Part shown: positions 48,256 through 58,667 of the stretch, piece after piece
How the letters are laid out: every line of letters begins with the position of its first letter
How positions within the stretch are numbered: position 1 is the first letter of the stretch
Notes under the pieces: model-generated
Database searches by the model: none
What the model saw: only the letters and a program-made list of their open reading frames with translations
Told to the model about the DNA's origin: nothing
Program-made: the position numbers and the translations under genes
From: Kryptolebias marmoratus
Taxonomy: Eukaryota; Chordata; Actinopteri; Cyprinodontiformes; Rivulidae
DNA: 64,000 bases
NCBI RefSeq assembly: GCF_001649575.2
Contig: NC_051434.1
Location: forward strand, 8,328,190 to 8,392,189
Reading direction: 5' to 3'

Positions 48256-48354
48256 ATTTCTATGATCTTAAAACATCTTCATACAGTAGTCATACACATT
48301 GATGGAGACAATTTCGTGCCTTATTTATAGAATTATCACTAAAAACCAGGGCTT

Positions 48355-48668
48355 TTTGGTTTTGTCGCCCACCACAATGGAAGGTGTCCAAAGGTTTTCT
48401 GTCGTTTTAGGGTAGATTTTTATGAAACTTAAGGACAGTAATCCCTGGATGCACAACTAATTAACGTTTGGAGACATACCCATTCAGGACAGCAGCTACA
48501 GGCAATCAACCTTGGCAAACACAAAATGACCATGATTGGGTCAGTTTTATATATATTGAGCTACAGTTTGATGTGATATTAGATGAGAGTCAACCCCAAC
48601 ACATACTTGTTTAAGATCGTGTTCGAAAACGTTGGATTGCAAAGGATGATATGCATTTCTTCCAAGAC
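48355..48668 (+). repeat. Repeat A copy 9, with its left terminus
   Basis: Begins 'gtcgcccaccacaatggaag', the inverted terminus also seen reversed at 61.2 kb, then 'atgaaacttaaggacagtaa', 'ggcaaacacaaaatgaccat', 'tattgagctacagtttgatg', 'agagtcaaccccaacacata' and the right edge 'gatatgcatttcttccaaga'. The CA-array segment is deleted. Confidence 0.85.
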
Positions 48669-49090
48669 GCCTAGTTTTATTTACATATCTGAATCTCATT
48701 GTATTTTGGCATATTTAGATTGAACTGGACAGGTTTGATTTTTTGCACAGAGCCCTGAGATAACTTTTCTTGCCAATTGAAGTATTGAAGTTCATTATCT
48801 GCATCCTCCTGAAACAGTAAAACAGCCCGTCCCTACTGATATGAAACAGAAAGCAATGATTAAGATGCCAGTAAGAATACTTGGAAAAAGTAATCCACTC
48901 TGATGAAAATATTTAAATGTATTTTTCTGTTAGAGCTCAAGTGTAACTTTGTCAGCTGTGCGTAACGCCACAGAAAGCCTGGTAGTAACTTTTTAAGTTA
49001 AGAGGATTAATTCTGCAGTGAAACCAGAGGCTGCAGTTTTCAAGAGCAGTCACACTGTCTAATCCAGCAAACAACTTATTTTTATTCCGT
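48669..49090. other. No gene seen
   Basis: Unique AT-rich DNA. Confidence 0.4.
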
Positions 49091-49360
49091 GTCTTTTGTC
49101 GTGTTTAGCGACAGCTTTGGTGGAACTGGAAGCCACATCCTCCCATGTTTTTGTGAGTCTTGTTGAACACGCCAAATCAAATGAACTGTGGCAAAACAGG
49201 AGCTCGCAGATTAGCCCCCTCAGGAGAGGCTTGAATCCATTTTCTCTAATTCAAAGTTCAGGCTCTGAAACGGCAGTAATGGCACACTTTAGTAATGATT
49301 TATGTTGTAGTAATGATTCATTTTCTCCCAAAGACACACACAAACATTTTGCTTATCCTT
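49091..49360. other. Unique block open for 88 codons; conserved-noncoding character
   Basis: A plus frame spans it, but no domain is recognised and the only acceptor-like site ('gtcgtgtttag' at about 49098-49108) lacks a partner. The sequence 'gcaggtctc'-free core 'tctgaaacggcagtaatggc' and 'acactttagtaatgatttat' is repeat-free and mixed in composition. It fits a regulatory element better than an exon; neither is shown. Confidence 0.25.
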
Positions 49361-51959
49361 GATAAACCCCCTAAGCGCATAAACACAAACAACACAAGTT
49401 CATTCACTGGAGGAATAGATTACTGAAAAGCATAATTAATGCAGCTCTTTGCTGCACCTTTAAATACACACAAACGCAGGGATATTGTTGTTTGCTCTCT
49501 CTGCGAGCCCGTCGCTGGTTATCAGTCACGTATCCTGTCTGTAATTTGAATGAGCGTGAAGTGCTGAAAGCCTGCTTGGAGTCCGCTGACCTGAAACTTG
49601 TTAAATGACAAACAGAGCCGGTGAACATAATGACATAGAGACACGAGATAAGCCAAGCATGTTGAAAAGGAATATCAGAATGCTAATCAGCTGCTGAGAT
49701 TCCTTCATTTACCCGTTTGCATCTGTTTGCTGGGAGCCTGTGCTTTTCACAGGCGATGCTCACTCAGACTCAGACAGGTCAGAGACTTTTCTCTTAGCAG
49801 AGAAGCTCTGGCAAAATGTTCATTTGTACCTAAAAGATATATTTTTTAATTTAAACTAGAGTTTGTTAAGGTACTAGTAATGTGCAGATATTGTCAGACC
49901 ACATAAGCAGGAATGTTTTTTGATAAACATATAATATTCCACTTTTTCGATAATGAGTAGCAGACATAAAAGTCACTATATGATAAAAACAACGAACAAA
50001 AAGCTATTTATCTTTGTAGAAGTTTGAGGTCAGAGCAGATGTAAAATGAGACTTTAACTGCTGATGTAAGTTTACTGAATGGGAAAGAAAAGAAAGAAAG
50101 TTTCCCCCATTCCTCGATAAAATCAAATGTTCTTCGAGCTAAAAGCCAAAAAGTTTTCAGATTTAATAAATGTTTACGGTAAAAAATGTTTTAGAAGTTG
50201 TCCCAAACTTTAGATTCCAAGGATTTATTAACTTTATTAGTGCATAACATTCATAACATTTTAGTTTTATAAGTGGAAAACCATAAAAAAAGGATTACAT
50301 TATTTTTTATCAAAAAACACATGTGGGCAAAATCAAATGATGGCAGAAGTGGCTCTTGGACTCTTTCTATCCAGCCCTAGTTGTCCATAAATAGAAACCA
50401 TTAAATAAACAAAAAATGGTAACAAAAAACATTTTTAAAATTCTAATAATCTTTTAGTGCTTGAAAACAAAGCCTAAAATATACATCTTGGATATATAAA
50501 TCTATACATTTTGGTCTTTTAAATAGGATATTTCTCTTATTTTCCAGATTATTAATGTTCGTCTTCATGGTCAATTTAGAACCAGACTGAAAATGCTTTA
50601 AAAATAGAAAAAAATAAACATTAATTTTGCCTTCTTTAAAATATAATTTTTATGACAAGTGCCAGTTTACAGAAACCATTTCAACATTACAAGAGAGTGT
50701 CACAGGGGAACATTTTCCTCCAAGCATGCAAACTGTGCTACAGAAGAATAAATCATGGAATTGTCTTTCCAATTTAAGCCATAACCACGATCATTAAGTA
50801 AACTTGTCTTTCTGGAAACATATCGTTGTTCACACAAGTCCTTTATTTTTATAGAAAGCTTGGACTGTAGCCCGTTGCTAAAGTAAGCCATAAAGGACAA
50901 AAGGAATATTATCTGAAGGTTGGGGCTTTTGCAATTTGTGCATTTTGAGCAGTAGACTTTGAAGTTTAAAGTAAAATGGCATTTGTTTGTTTGCATTCTG
51001 AAATTTCACCACTAGATGTCACCAACTCTAACACCATGCTGTTTCAACAGGGGGTTACGTTATGAAAGGTTTGCTGTTTTATGACTTACAACATGTTTCT
51101 GTCTAAAGTCTCTGCCTACTCAAAAAATATTATTTTAAGATAAAAAAAAAGTTTCTCAGCGGACTTTAAGTTACAACAGCTTCTATTTGGAGTTGTGTAT
51201 CGAGCATAATAAGAAGCATAAATTCAGAAGTCACCAACACTCTGTTTTCATCTGTACCCACTCAAAATATTTCTGCCTCTTTAGCTGCCAAATGTTCCAC
51301 CGTGTTCACCAGCTTGCCACTAAATTTGTTTGTCTGTCTTGCCACTTGACAAGAGTGCACTTTGGGATTATCTGAGCATTTTAGCCAAGAACAGCTGCCT
51401 GCTTCAACGAAACAACAACACTGATGTGGGTAGGCATCAAAATAAAATATTCAAACCAAAAATGTGAGCCCTAAAACACACACACACACAAAAAAAAAAT
51501 TTCCAAAACACCCACACAAAGAGGAATGAAGAATATAAAATTCACTGTAGCTTTATTAGTGACCTTTCACAATATTGCACATTTTTGGGTCATTGATCAA
51601 ACTATTATGTAAAAGTTACTCAGCTAAAATGCTAGACATTTATTTTTATGGAAATTCCTCTTTTTGTCCTTGTCTCTCTCTGTCTGTCTACCAAAAAAAA
51701 ATTTAAACAAAATAAAATAATAATAATCTAGGATGGATTTTTGTAATTCTTATCAGAATGTTAAAAAAAAAAATCTTGAAAAAGTCTCCAGGTCTAAATT
51801 TCTGCTGCCAGAGTTCTGATAAGAGTTTGCAGGAAAGACCTTTATATTTTTAATTTTTTTTTTTTTTCTTAGCTTCTGGCTGTCTGTAAATATAGAATAT
51901 AATATAAGAATATAATTCAAAATCTTACTTCTAACATAAAAAGTTTTCAACCACTATGG
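49361..51959. other. No gene seen; mostly unique AT-rich DNA
   Basis: 49640-49800 is repeat-free with mixed composition. From about 49830 to 51950 A/T runs dominate (51478-51500 CA then A run; 51765-51776 and 51854-51868 A/T runs). The frames of 60-98 codons carry no domain. Confidence 0.4.
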
Positions 51960-52515
51960 AACCAGGTTCCATAGTAAAAGCTCCCATTGTTCCGTATTTT
52001 CATAACAGAGCACTTTGCTCTCTGTGGGTTTCCTTGTGGTTCCTAGAGTTTCGAAAATGAAAGGCAGAACTTTCAGTTATCAGGTTTCTTTCCTGTGGAA
52101 CCATCTTCCAGTTTTTGTCCGTGAGGCTGACATCCGATTTACCTCTAAGACAAGGTTTAAGACTTTTCTTTTTGATAAATGCTATAGTTAGGGTTGGCTT
52201 GGGTTTCCTGAGCCATCCCTTAGTAATGGCTTAGACTGCGGGAGGACAAACTGACCACATTTCCTCCCTCTGCTGCTGTCTTTACCTACTCTCCATGTTA
52301 ACCCTGTGATTTCAGTTCCATATAAACTACACCTTACCTACTCCTGTGTTTGTCAGTGTCTCTTTTTGGCCGAGGCAAATGGCTGCTGATCCTGAGCCTG
52401 GTTCTGCTGGAGGTTTCTTCATGTTAAAAAAAGAGTCATTTCTTTCCACTGTCACCAGCATGCTGCTCAAAATGGGGGACTGCACTGAAATAAAGTTTTA
52501 ACACAATCTGCCTTT
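51960..52515 (+). mobile_element. L2-type LINE, 3' end with C-terminal ORF2 remnant
   Basis: The plus frame 52006-52191 is open for 61 codons to a TAG and includes GRTFSYQVSFLWNHLPV, VREAD and FKTFLFDKCYS, the C-terminal signature of L2-type non-LTR retrotransposon ORF2 in fish. The 3' UTR follows: 'gagccatcccttagtaatgg', 'tcctgagcctggttctgctg', 'ggaggtttcttcatgtt' and 'gcactgaaataaagttttaa' with an AATAAA. The 5' side is truncated at about 51960, with a stop at 52003-52005. LINEs of this type copy through reverse transcription at the insertion site; this one is dead. Confidence 0.85.
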
Positions 52516-52599
52516 TTCCTTAGCTTGACAACTATGTCTGTCCTGCATGAGGAAGATTAGTTACACTGCATTGTTATAACACAAAGCAGTCCAAAAGTC
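52516..52599. other. Spacer between two LINE fragments
   Basis: Short unique stretch; no feature recognised. Confidence 0.4.
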
Positions 52600-53197
52600 C
52601 AAAATATAATTGTGTGGCGTTTGCAACTTTTAAAACACTTGATTAGGGAGATGGGACTCCATCTGACTAATAAATCAATCAAACAGCTGCAGCTGATCCA
52701 GAACGCTGCTGCTCGTGTTCTCACTAAAACCAGGAAGATAGAGCACATAACACCAGTTTTAAAGTCCCTACACTGGCTCCCTGTAGCTCAAAGAATAGAC
52801 TTTAAAATACTGTTGNNNNNNNNNNNNNNNNNNNNNNNNNNNNNNNNNNNNNNNNNNNNNNNNNNNNNNNNNNNNNNNNNNNNNNNNNNNNNNNNNNNNN
52901 NNNNNNNNNNNNNNNNNNNNNNNNNNNNNNNNNNNNNNNNNNNNNNNNNNNNNNNNNNNNNNNNNNNNNNNNNNNNNNNNNNNNNNNNNNNNNNNNNNNN
53001 NNNNNNNNNNNNNNNNNCTTATGGCTAAATTAGGGTTAGAGTGCGGGTTTTTGATGTTTGTCTCTTTCTTACTGTTTATTCATTGTCACATGCTGTTTTT
53101 ATTTTGTTTTTTAATTATGTAAAGCACCTTGAAATGCCTTGCTGCTGAAATGTGCTATACAAATAAAATTTGATTGATTGATTGATTGATTGATTGA
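52600..53197 (+). mobile_element. Second L2-type LINE fragment, interrupted by an assembly gap
   Basis: Upstream of the gap the plus frame reads KQLQLIQNAAARVLTKTRK then HITPVLKSLHWLPV and IDFKILL, the highly conserved region after the reverse transcriptase core of fish L2-type elements. Downstream of the gap 'gtaaagcaccttgaaatgcc', 'gctatacaaataaaatttga' and a (TTGA)n tail (53170-53197) form the matching 3' end. The tail differs from the neighbour at 51.96-52.5 kb, so these are two subfamilies. That both sides belong to one insertion is inferred. Confidence 0.85.
52816..53017. other. Assembly gap (202 N)
   Basis: Run of N inside the second LINE fragment. The missing bases would be ORF2 C-terminus and 3' UTR if the insertion is continuous. 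Confidence 1.
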
Positions 53198-53405
53198 TCC
53201 ATCCATCCATTTTCTTTACCCGCTTCTCCTCCCTGTGTTGCATGGAGCTGGGACCTATCTCCAGCACTAACTGTGCAAGAGGCAAACAGAATACCTGGAG
53301 TAAACCCTTAAGTGCACAGGAAGAATACACAAACTCCACCCAGAAAGGCCCCAGGCCTGGAGGCGATCCTGTGACCACTCTAACCCCTGTACCGCTGTGC
53401 CGCCT
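53198..53405 (+). repeat. CCAT-headed teleost repeat, internally deleted
   Basis: 'ccatccattttctttacccg', 'cttctcctccctgtgttgca', 'ctgggacctatctccagcac', then a jump to 'caggaagaatacacaaactc', 'agaaaggccccaggcctgga' and 'ccgctgtgccgcc'. It begins directly at the (TTGA)n tail of the LINE, so one element may have inserted beside the other's microsatellite. Confidence 0.88.
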
Positions 53406-53589
53406 GGAGACAAAATGCGTAAACAAAGCTGTTAACTGGCAGATGCAGGATTCCTAACTTGTGAGTTACCAAGTAGGAAAGTTTGATCTTTACTGCCTGT
53501 GAGTATGCAAAACCATCTTACGTTTTGTCTCCCAATTGAAACCAGCGTCTCTCAGCCTCCCGATCTCACAACTCTTGTTAATTTAACAA
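53406..53589. other. No gene seen
   Basis: Unique DNA with no recognised feature. Confidence 0.4.
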
Positions 53590-53810
53590 ATAAACAGCAG
53601 TAGGCCTCATGCAGCCAACAGGAATGTTAATGACTCTGAAAAGAACTAACATGCAAATTAAAACATAATCACACTTCACACAGTTTGACGGCAGGTAGGT
53701 TTTGTAGAATCTCAGTAGAACACCGCAGATCTAATTAATTCTTCGCTGAGACCTCATTACGATGTTTCTGGAGCAGGAATTATTTGCATACTTTCCAGGC
53801 ATCTTCCTTG
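53590..53810. other. Unique block with two octamer motifs; possible regulatory element
   Basis: ATGCAAAT at 53651-53658 and its reverse ATTTGCAT at 53782-53789 lie about 130 bp apart, together with 'ctaattaattcttcg'. The block has no repeats and mixed composition. Octamers are POU-factor sites; enhancer function is inferred only. Confidence 0.3.
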
Positions 53811-55039
53811 AGCTCTGACGCTGATGAAGGCTGAAGGTAAGATGTAGGCTTGCTGTAATCGTTCACCATCAGAACACGTGCGAACACGCAGCACCGTCAC
53901 AGCTATACAGACAAAGAGAAAATTACTGTTTGTCCATCTATCTACACTGATTTAACAACTGCTGATCAGCTGTGGCTTTGACTCATGTTTATTCACGATT
54001 AATCAACTCTGAGTGCAGTTAAGCATAGCCTATCAGATCCTGCACTGAGACTCCTGGATTTGCACATTTTAATTGCTGCCTCAACGAGTGTTTTACTCAT
54101 GCGTCGCCCTTTTTTTAAAATTCAGACACACACAGGTAGAGTGAAATTGAACGGCTTCTTGGTTAAACTTAGATGTTTAGGATTTGTTTCTTTCACTTTT
54201 TAATCCTTTCTCCATTTTACTTTGCTGATATTATCAGTAACTTTTCTGTCTGCTTCCTAATCATCTGCTTGGAATCGAGTTTTGCTATCTTTGTGTGTGG
54301 GTGCATGCGTGTGTGTGTCTCCAGTAATTGCTTGTTAAGCTGTTTCAAAAGCAGGTGCAGTTTGTCTGAATGAGTTCTCTGTTTTCTAAGTAGCCGACTG
54401 CTTCAACCTGCCAGCTTACGTGTGTGTGTGTGTGTTTCCGTACATGTGCGTATAATGAGGATGACGTTAGTCATTATGTCTGACAGCTCCCTTCCTGAAA
54501 ACACACCTAAAAAAACACATGCTGCCGAGCGCTCATGTGCTGGCAAACACGGCCCCTTATTTACCGGGACACACATGCTTTCGGAGCCACAAACGCATGT
54601 GTACGAGCAAACATGGATGCAAACACTTTCTTATGAAAAAACAACACGAGCCTTATGTCGCCGACAGACAAAAACCTGAAAGAACTTTTTTTTTTAAATT
54701 TTGCAATCTATTCTGATATAAAAACCTTGCTTGTAGAAAGGAGTCTTACAGCTCAGAGTAAATACTGTGAAAATGACTAAAACTCCACCAAATGAATCCT
54801 AAATTCCACCATTAAAATTTATATCAGATTATGCGATTTAGAATTCATGAAAACCAAAAAAGACAACAACTGTATAGTACTTTCTGCTACACAAAACTTT
54901 GAAAAAGTTCCCCAAAGTCAGTATTAGAGGCTAAATTTTGCAGTTTAACTCAAAGTTTTGTTCATTAATTAAAATGTCTGTCAGTCATTTAAGTTCTATG
55001 TCCTGTTTTGTTTTTTTTCATCTATAAAAAGGCCAGTCT
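53811..55039. other. No gene seen; GT runs near 54308 and 54420-54436
   Basis: Two overlapping plus frames (85 and 65 codons, 54422-54716) have no domain. The remainder is AT-rich unique DNA. Confidence 0.4.
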
Positions 55040-55370
55040 AGAAATATAGGTGGAGCCAAACTAAGCTTTGACCTTCGCTGCGCAGGAGGAGTGAACCCGT
55101 CCCCAACAGCTGCTGTCCTTTGCCCTGACCTCTCTGTCAATGTCACTGCACTTCAGTTGGCTCCATGTCCACTCCATTTGGCAAGGAAATGACATTCTGC
55201 AAAGTGACAGCCACAGTGTCGGTGCTAAAAGCAGGAAATGGGTTTGGGATGAGTTTGATGAAGTCCTCCGTGTCGTGCATTTCCTACGTGGCGTGCCAAA
55301 GTCAGCCGACGGGGTGTTCAATACGGTGTGCTCTTTTCAGAGTGTTTAAATTTAGAGAGAGGCTCTAAAG
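55040..55370 (-). other. GC-richer block, open in several frames; possible decayed coding sequence
   Basis: Four overlapping open frames occur in 330 bp. The most coding-like is a 45-codon minus frame (55280 down to the TGA at 55143-55145) containing DTEDFIKLIPNPFPAFSTDT and VTLQNVISLPNGVDMEPTE, with even amino acid usage unlike the low-complexity frames elsewhere. Upstream in the same frame two stops interrupt otherwise plausible sequence. I do not recognise a protein family. It could be a decayed retrogene or transposon gene, or chance. Confidence 0.2.
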
Positions 55371-55674
55371 GCCACTTTTACTTTAAATGTATTTTAACAG
55401 TTTGGTATTCCTTTGGCTTTTCTTTCAGATACATTTTTAGATTTAATATCATTCAGTTTGGCTGACAGGCAATTGTGAGAACTTAAAAGAAACTAGAAAA
55501 AAAAATAACAAAAAAAAGTTTTTCAAATTTTCCAAACAAACAAACAAAAGCAAACAAGATGAAAACATTTTCATTTCAAAATACAAAAATGAAATATGGG
55601 CTTTAGATGTTTTAATGGCAGGCTAGAGACATTTTTATTGATTTCTTTCTTTTATTTTTATTACATGCCTAGCA
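55371..55674. other. No gene seen; A-rich
   Basis: A-rich runs at 55498-55518 and 'caaacaaacaaa' near 55540. Confidence 0.4.
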
Positions 55675-56034
55675 TAAGGATGGATATCACCTGCAACATT
55701 CATGAAGAAAGATCTTTTATGTTGAGAAATGATGAAGCTGTTTTGTTTAAACTCTGTAAATAACACAACTTCATGTGATTTCTTACAAAATGTGTTCTTG
55801 GAGTATGTGTTGAGGATAACTATCAGCTACTTCCACACCAAGATTTAGCTCAGTATCTGTAAATCTGACTGCATCATAGCCATTTTTGTGTTTGGTAAAT
55901 TTGATTGGCTGTGGCAGCCATCTTGATTCGAGTTGACTCCAAAGTTAATGAGTTGCAGATGTACATATGCTCATTACACTTTGAGAGTTTCACCTAAATC
56001 TGTCCAGTGGTTCATGAGATATTTGGCTATTATT
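55675..56034 (-). repeat. Repeat A copy 10a (first of a tandem pair)
   Basis: Minus-strand landmarks nearly complete: 'ggatatcacctgcaacattc', 'cttttatgttgagaaatgat', 'agtatgtgttgaggataact', 'ctacttccacaccaagattt', 'catttttgtgtttggtaaat', 'ggctgtggcagccatcttga' and 'ccagtggttcatgagatatt'. The reverse YY1-like word GGCAGCCATCTTG is at 55913-55925. The 'atgttgagaaatgat' segment links it to copy 2. Confidence 0.9.
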
Positions 56035-56290
56035 GGACTCAGACAGAAAGTGTTAAGTCTAATAGTTAATTACAAAATTTTGAACAAAGATATTGTGCAA
56101 TGTGTAGTTCTCAGAGTATGTGTTGGGAATGATGCTCAGCTTCTACCACACCAAATCTGTGAAATTAGCTGAGTTGTAGCTTTTTTTTGTGTTTCCGAAT
56201 GTCAGCTGGCAGCGATTGCCACCTTGATCTGGGTTGACTCCAAAAACAGCAAACATAATATAATGTATTCGGTGGAAACTTTGTGCTAAA
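56035..56290 (-). repeat. Repeat A copy 10b (second of a tandem pair)
   Basis: Same orientation, directly after 10a: 'taatagttaattacaaaatt', 'gttctcagagtatgtgttgg', 'atgctcagcttctaccacac', 'gcagcgattgccaccttgat' and 'gggttgactccaaaaacagc'. More diverged than 10a. Confidence 0.85.
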
Positions 56291-56524
56291 TGATAGATGG
56301 AAAAACACTCAGGAGACGGGCGGACACTCGGACAAACACGGTGAAAGTCTAACAAGAGTGAGTAGAGTCATGGAAAAAAAAACAAAAAAAAAAAACATGT
56401 TGCAGGGGTTTCCTGTTCTCCAGCTTGTCTCATTGAAAATTCCCTCATTTACAAAATGGTGAAATTCATTTCTCACACAGATGGGAACAGGCAAGACTGA
56501 TTTCATTAAAATACCCCATCTGTT

Positions 56525-56589
56525 GGGGGGGGGGGGGGGGGGGNNNNNNNNNNNNNNNNNNNNNNNNNNNNNNNNNNNGGGGGGGGGGG
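56525..56589. other. Poly-G run split by an assembly gap (35 N, 56544-56578)
   Basis: G run of 19 bases, 35 N, then about 11 more G. The gap is probably a sequencing failure in a long G homopolymer. Minus frames reading PPPPP across it are artefacts. Confidence 0.98.
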
Positions 56590-56667
56590 AGATACGCAAA
56601 CAAGGGTGAACCAAACAAAACACTTCTGCTGTCCTCGAATAATTTGTTTCCCCTCCAATAATGTATG

Positions 56668-56715
56668 GTGTGTGTGTGTGTGTGTGTGGGTAGGGGTGTG
56701 TGTGTGTGGGTGTGG
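56668..56715. repeat. (GT)n microsatellite, interrupted
   Basis: GT arrays split by 'gggtagggg'. 'HTHTHT' minus frames come from it. Confidence 0.95.
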
Positions 56716-56859
56716 TAGTGATGGGAGCTGAATTTGAACAGACAGGCTTCTAAGAAGTAGCCAGATGGAAAAACAGAAATATGTGCAAGGAGAAAGAAGC
56801 ATTGAGTGATAGAAGTGGGAGGACTGGTCAGACTGAGACAGAAAGATGTCCTGAGATGG
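56716..56859. other. Short unique spacer
   Basis: No feature recognised. Confidence 0.4.
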
Positions 56860-57490
56860 TGATCATCAACTGATGGACCCCGGTACATATCTGGACCAGA
56901 AGGTCATTTCATCTGGCCCATGGAGGATTAAATTGTTAATAAAGAATGCCATAAAATGAGACAAATGATAAAGATCTATAGTTTTAAAATTTTATCTTGA
57001 TTATTTACCATATACCATTCATGTAGGGCTATTCACAACTTAAACCAATAAAAACAGTAGCTAAAAGCTAAAATTAACAGGACAGTAACATAATGCTAAG
57101 ATGAGCAAAACAGAAGTTTAAACTAGCTGGAGAAAAAAAGCAGCCAAAACAAAAAGAAAAAAGAACAGTAGCCAATATCTAAAACCAACAGAACAGCAGC
57201 TTAAATGAGCAAAAATAAAAGCTAAAAGTCAAGACCAACCAAACTGTAGTTAAAAGCCAAATTTAGGAAAACAGTAATTAAAAGCTAAAAATGAAGCAAA
57301 TATGTTGAAGTAGATTTCAAAGAGCACAAAGTTTTTTAAGTATTTTAGGGGTTCTTCGATTATTTCAGTGAGGAAAAAAATGTAAAAAAGGTCACAGCCA
57401 TAATGTCCTGAACGAGCTGAACGTTTTGATCTATAAATGGTTAAAATGGCTGAAAATAGGCTGAAGTAGTGATAGTTTAAGAGAAACCAT
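56860..57490 (+). repeat. Repeat C copy 2, with flanking element sequence
   Basis: The core 57045-57300 is built of 'cagtagctaaaagctaaaa', 'gatgagcaaaacagaag' and 'caacagaacagcagct'-like units. The tail 'cgagctgaacgttttgatct' and 'ggctgaagtagtgatagttt' matches copy 1 at 6560-6615. The upstream 'catcaactgatggaccccgg' and 'catctggcccatggaggatt' may be the element's own terminus, with hAT-like wording. Class undetermined. Confidence 0.6.
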
Positions 57491-57802
57491 AAAGAGGACT
57501 ATAACCAGATGAGTTTTGACTCAGCATTCACACATAAATGTAGGCAGGTGTTGTTGTCTTTAGGCTGATTTGCGGTGCTGCTGTTAGGGGGGGCCGCCGG
57601 CAGCGTGAAGATGCGCCACACTGTGTGTTCCACGTCACACCTCTGATTTCTGATCAGCTGCATGCTGTCTGATCGCACACACAGGTGCTGCCTTTGTTTG
57701 CTTCCGCATGAATGAGCAAAGCCCATGTAATGAGGGGTCTTTTTATGGGCGATCACACTTTAATCACAGCTGAACGTTGACATAAATAGTGAGATGTTGA
57801 AT
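57491..57802. other. No gene seen; GC-rich patch at 57580-57620
   Basis: 'gggggccgccggcagcgtga' is a short CpG-bearing patch. The minus 85-codon frame here has no recognised domain. Confidence 0.35.
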
Positions 57803-57965
57803 TGTCCGCCATGAAAGGTGGGCGATAATATAATCACTTACGTCTCTGTGGGTTTGTTTTACTGTTAGCAAAAATATGTCGTGAACTACTTGACCAATCT
57901 TCCTGAAACTCTCAGAATCTTATCATTAAATGTACCTTTTACAACTGATTAGACTCAGACAGCTG
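57803..57965 (+). repeat. Repeat A copy 11 (left end only)
   Basis: Terminus 'ccgccatgaaaggtgggcga', then 'ttactgttagcaaaaatatg', 'ctgaaactctcagaatctta' and 'acaactgattagactcagac'. Truncated at its right side. Confidence 0.8.
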
Positions 57966-58571
57966 AACTATAGACACAGTGGGAGGGTGGATTTTTTAAT
58001 CATAGGCAGGCGAGTAGATTACAGATGAAGCACAGGTGTGAACAGAGCTGAGAAACACTGAAAACACTAAGAAATCCAAAGAAAAATCAAACCAAAAACT
58101 AATACGAGCAACAAAATAAGAAAAACAACATCATGCATCTGTTTTGGTTGGATAAAAGAAAAGGTTGATTTAACTGGTGCCATGAGATTGCTTGGAAAAG
58201 TGCTTGATAGAACCTCAAACATTGTGTGGGTTACACAGTTCTATTCTTTGCTTGGGGTTGCTTAGACACAGTGTAAGAAATAAAAGATCTTCATAAAAGA
58301 CCTTTAAATGCAAATAGAAACAGAGTTTTCAAATTCTGCGGCGTTGGTGCAAACTGTAAAACAATAAATGTGATCGTGGCAGTATTTAGAGGAATAATGC
58401 CGACAGATTTTGTCGGCTAAAGATAGGGCTGGCATTTGTTTTGATAAGTTTTATTTCTCAACTTCTTTGTGTGTGCGATCACGTGATTCATATACAAGTG
58501 GGAGTGAAGGGGTTGTTTTAAATTGCTGTATAATTCATTGTGTTTCTTTTTTTCTTATTGCATTTGAGCAG
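57966..58571. other. No gene seen; perfect 7-bp stem hairpin at 58399-58417
   Basis: 'gccgaca gattt tgtcggc' can fold on itself. An A-rich stretch at 58050-58130 resembles the LTR-like fragments but is too weak to call. The pyrimidine run 58540-58566 leads into the candidate exon. Confidence 0.35.
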
Positions 58572-58667
58572 GTATTTCCCTACAGAGGTAATAAACCGTA
58601 TCCTCTTAAAAGGCATAAACTGCCGGAGAGGCTTAATGAGTGGAGGAAAATGAAGAGACACCAGTAG
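58572..58667 (+). CDS. Candidate terminal coding exon, unrecognised (weak)
   Basis: A strong acceptor shape ('tttctttttttcttattgca' then 'tttgagcag') ends at 58571, followed by 31 codons and a TAG. The peptide begins VFPYRGNKPYPLKRHKLPE and ends EWRKMKRHQ. It is basic, rich in P, Y, K and R, and unlike the low-complexity frames elsewhere. No protein family recognised, no partner exon found upstream in the window, and no clear polyadenylation signal nearby. It may be the last exon of a gene whose other exons are outside the window, or chance. Confidence 0.18.
   Translation, partial: VFPYRGNKPYPLKRHKLPERLNEWRKMKRHQ

Noticed and set aside
55234..55262. KSRKWVWDEF, reminiscent of the WVWNQF start of type II cadherin repeats
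   Set aside because: The similarity stops after a few residues and nothing downstream fits a cadherin domain.
56309..56888. Minus-strand ORFs of 98-140 codons with a proline run
   Set aside because: They cross an assembly gap in poly-G and a GT array; the reading frames are artefacts.
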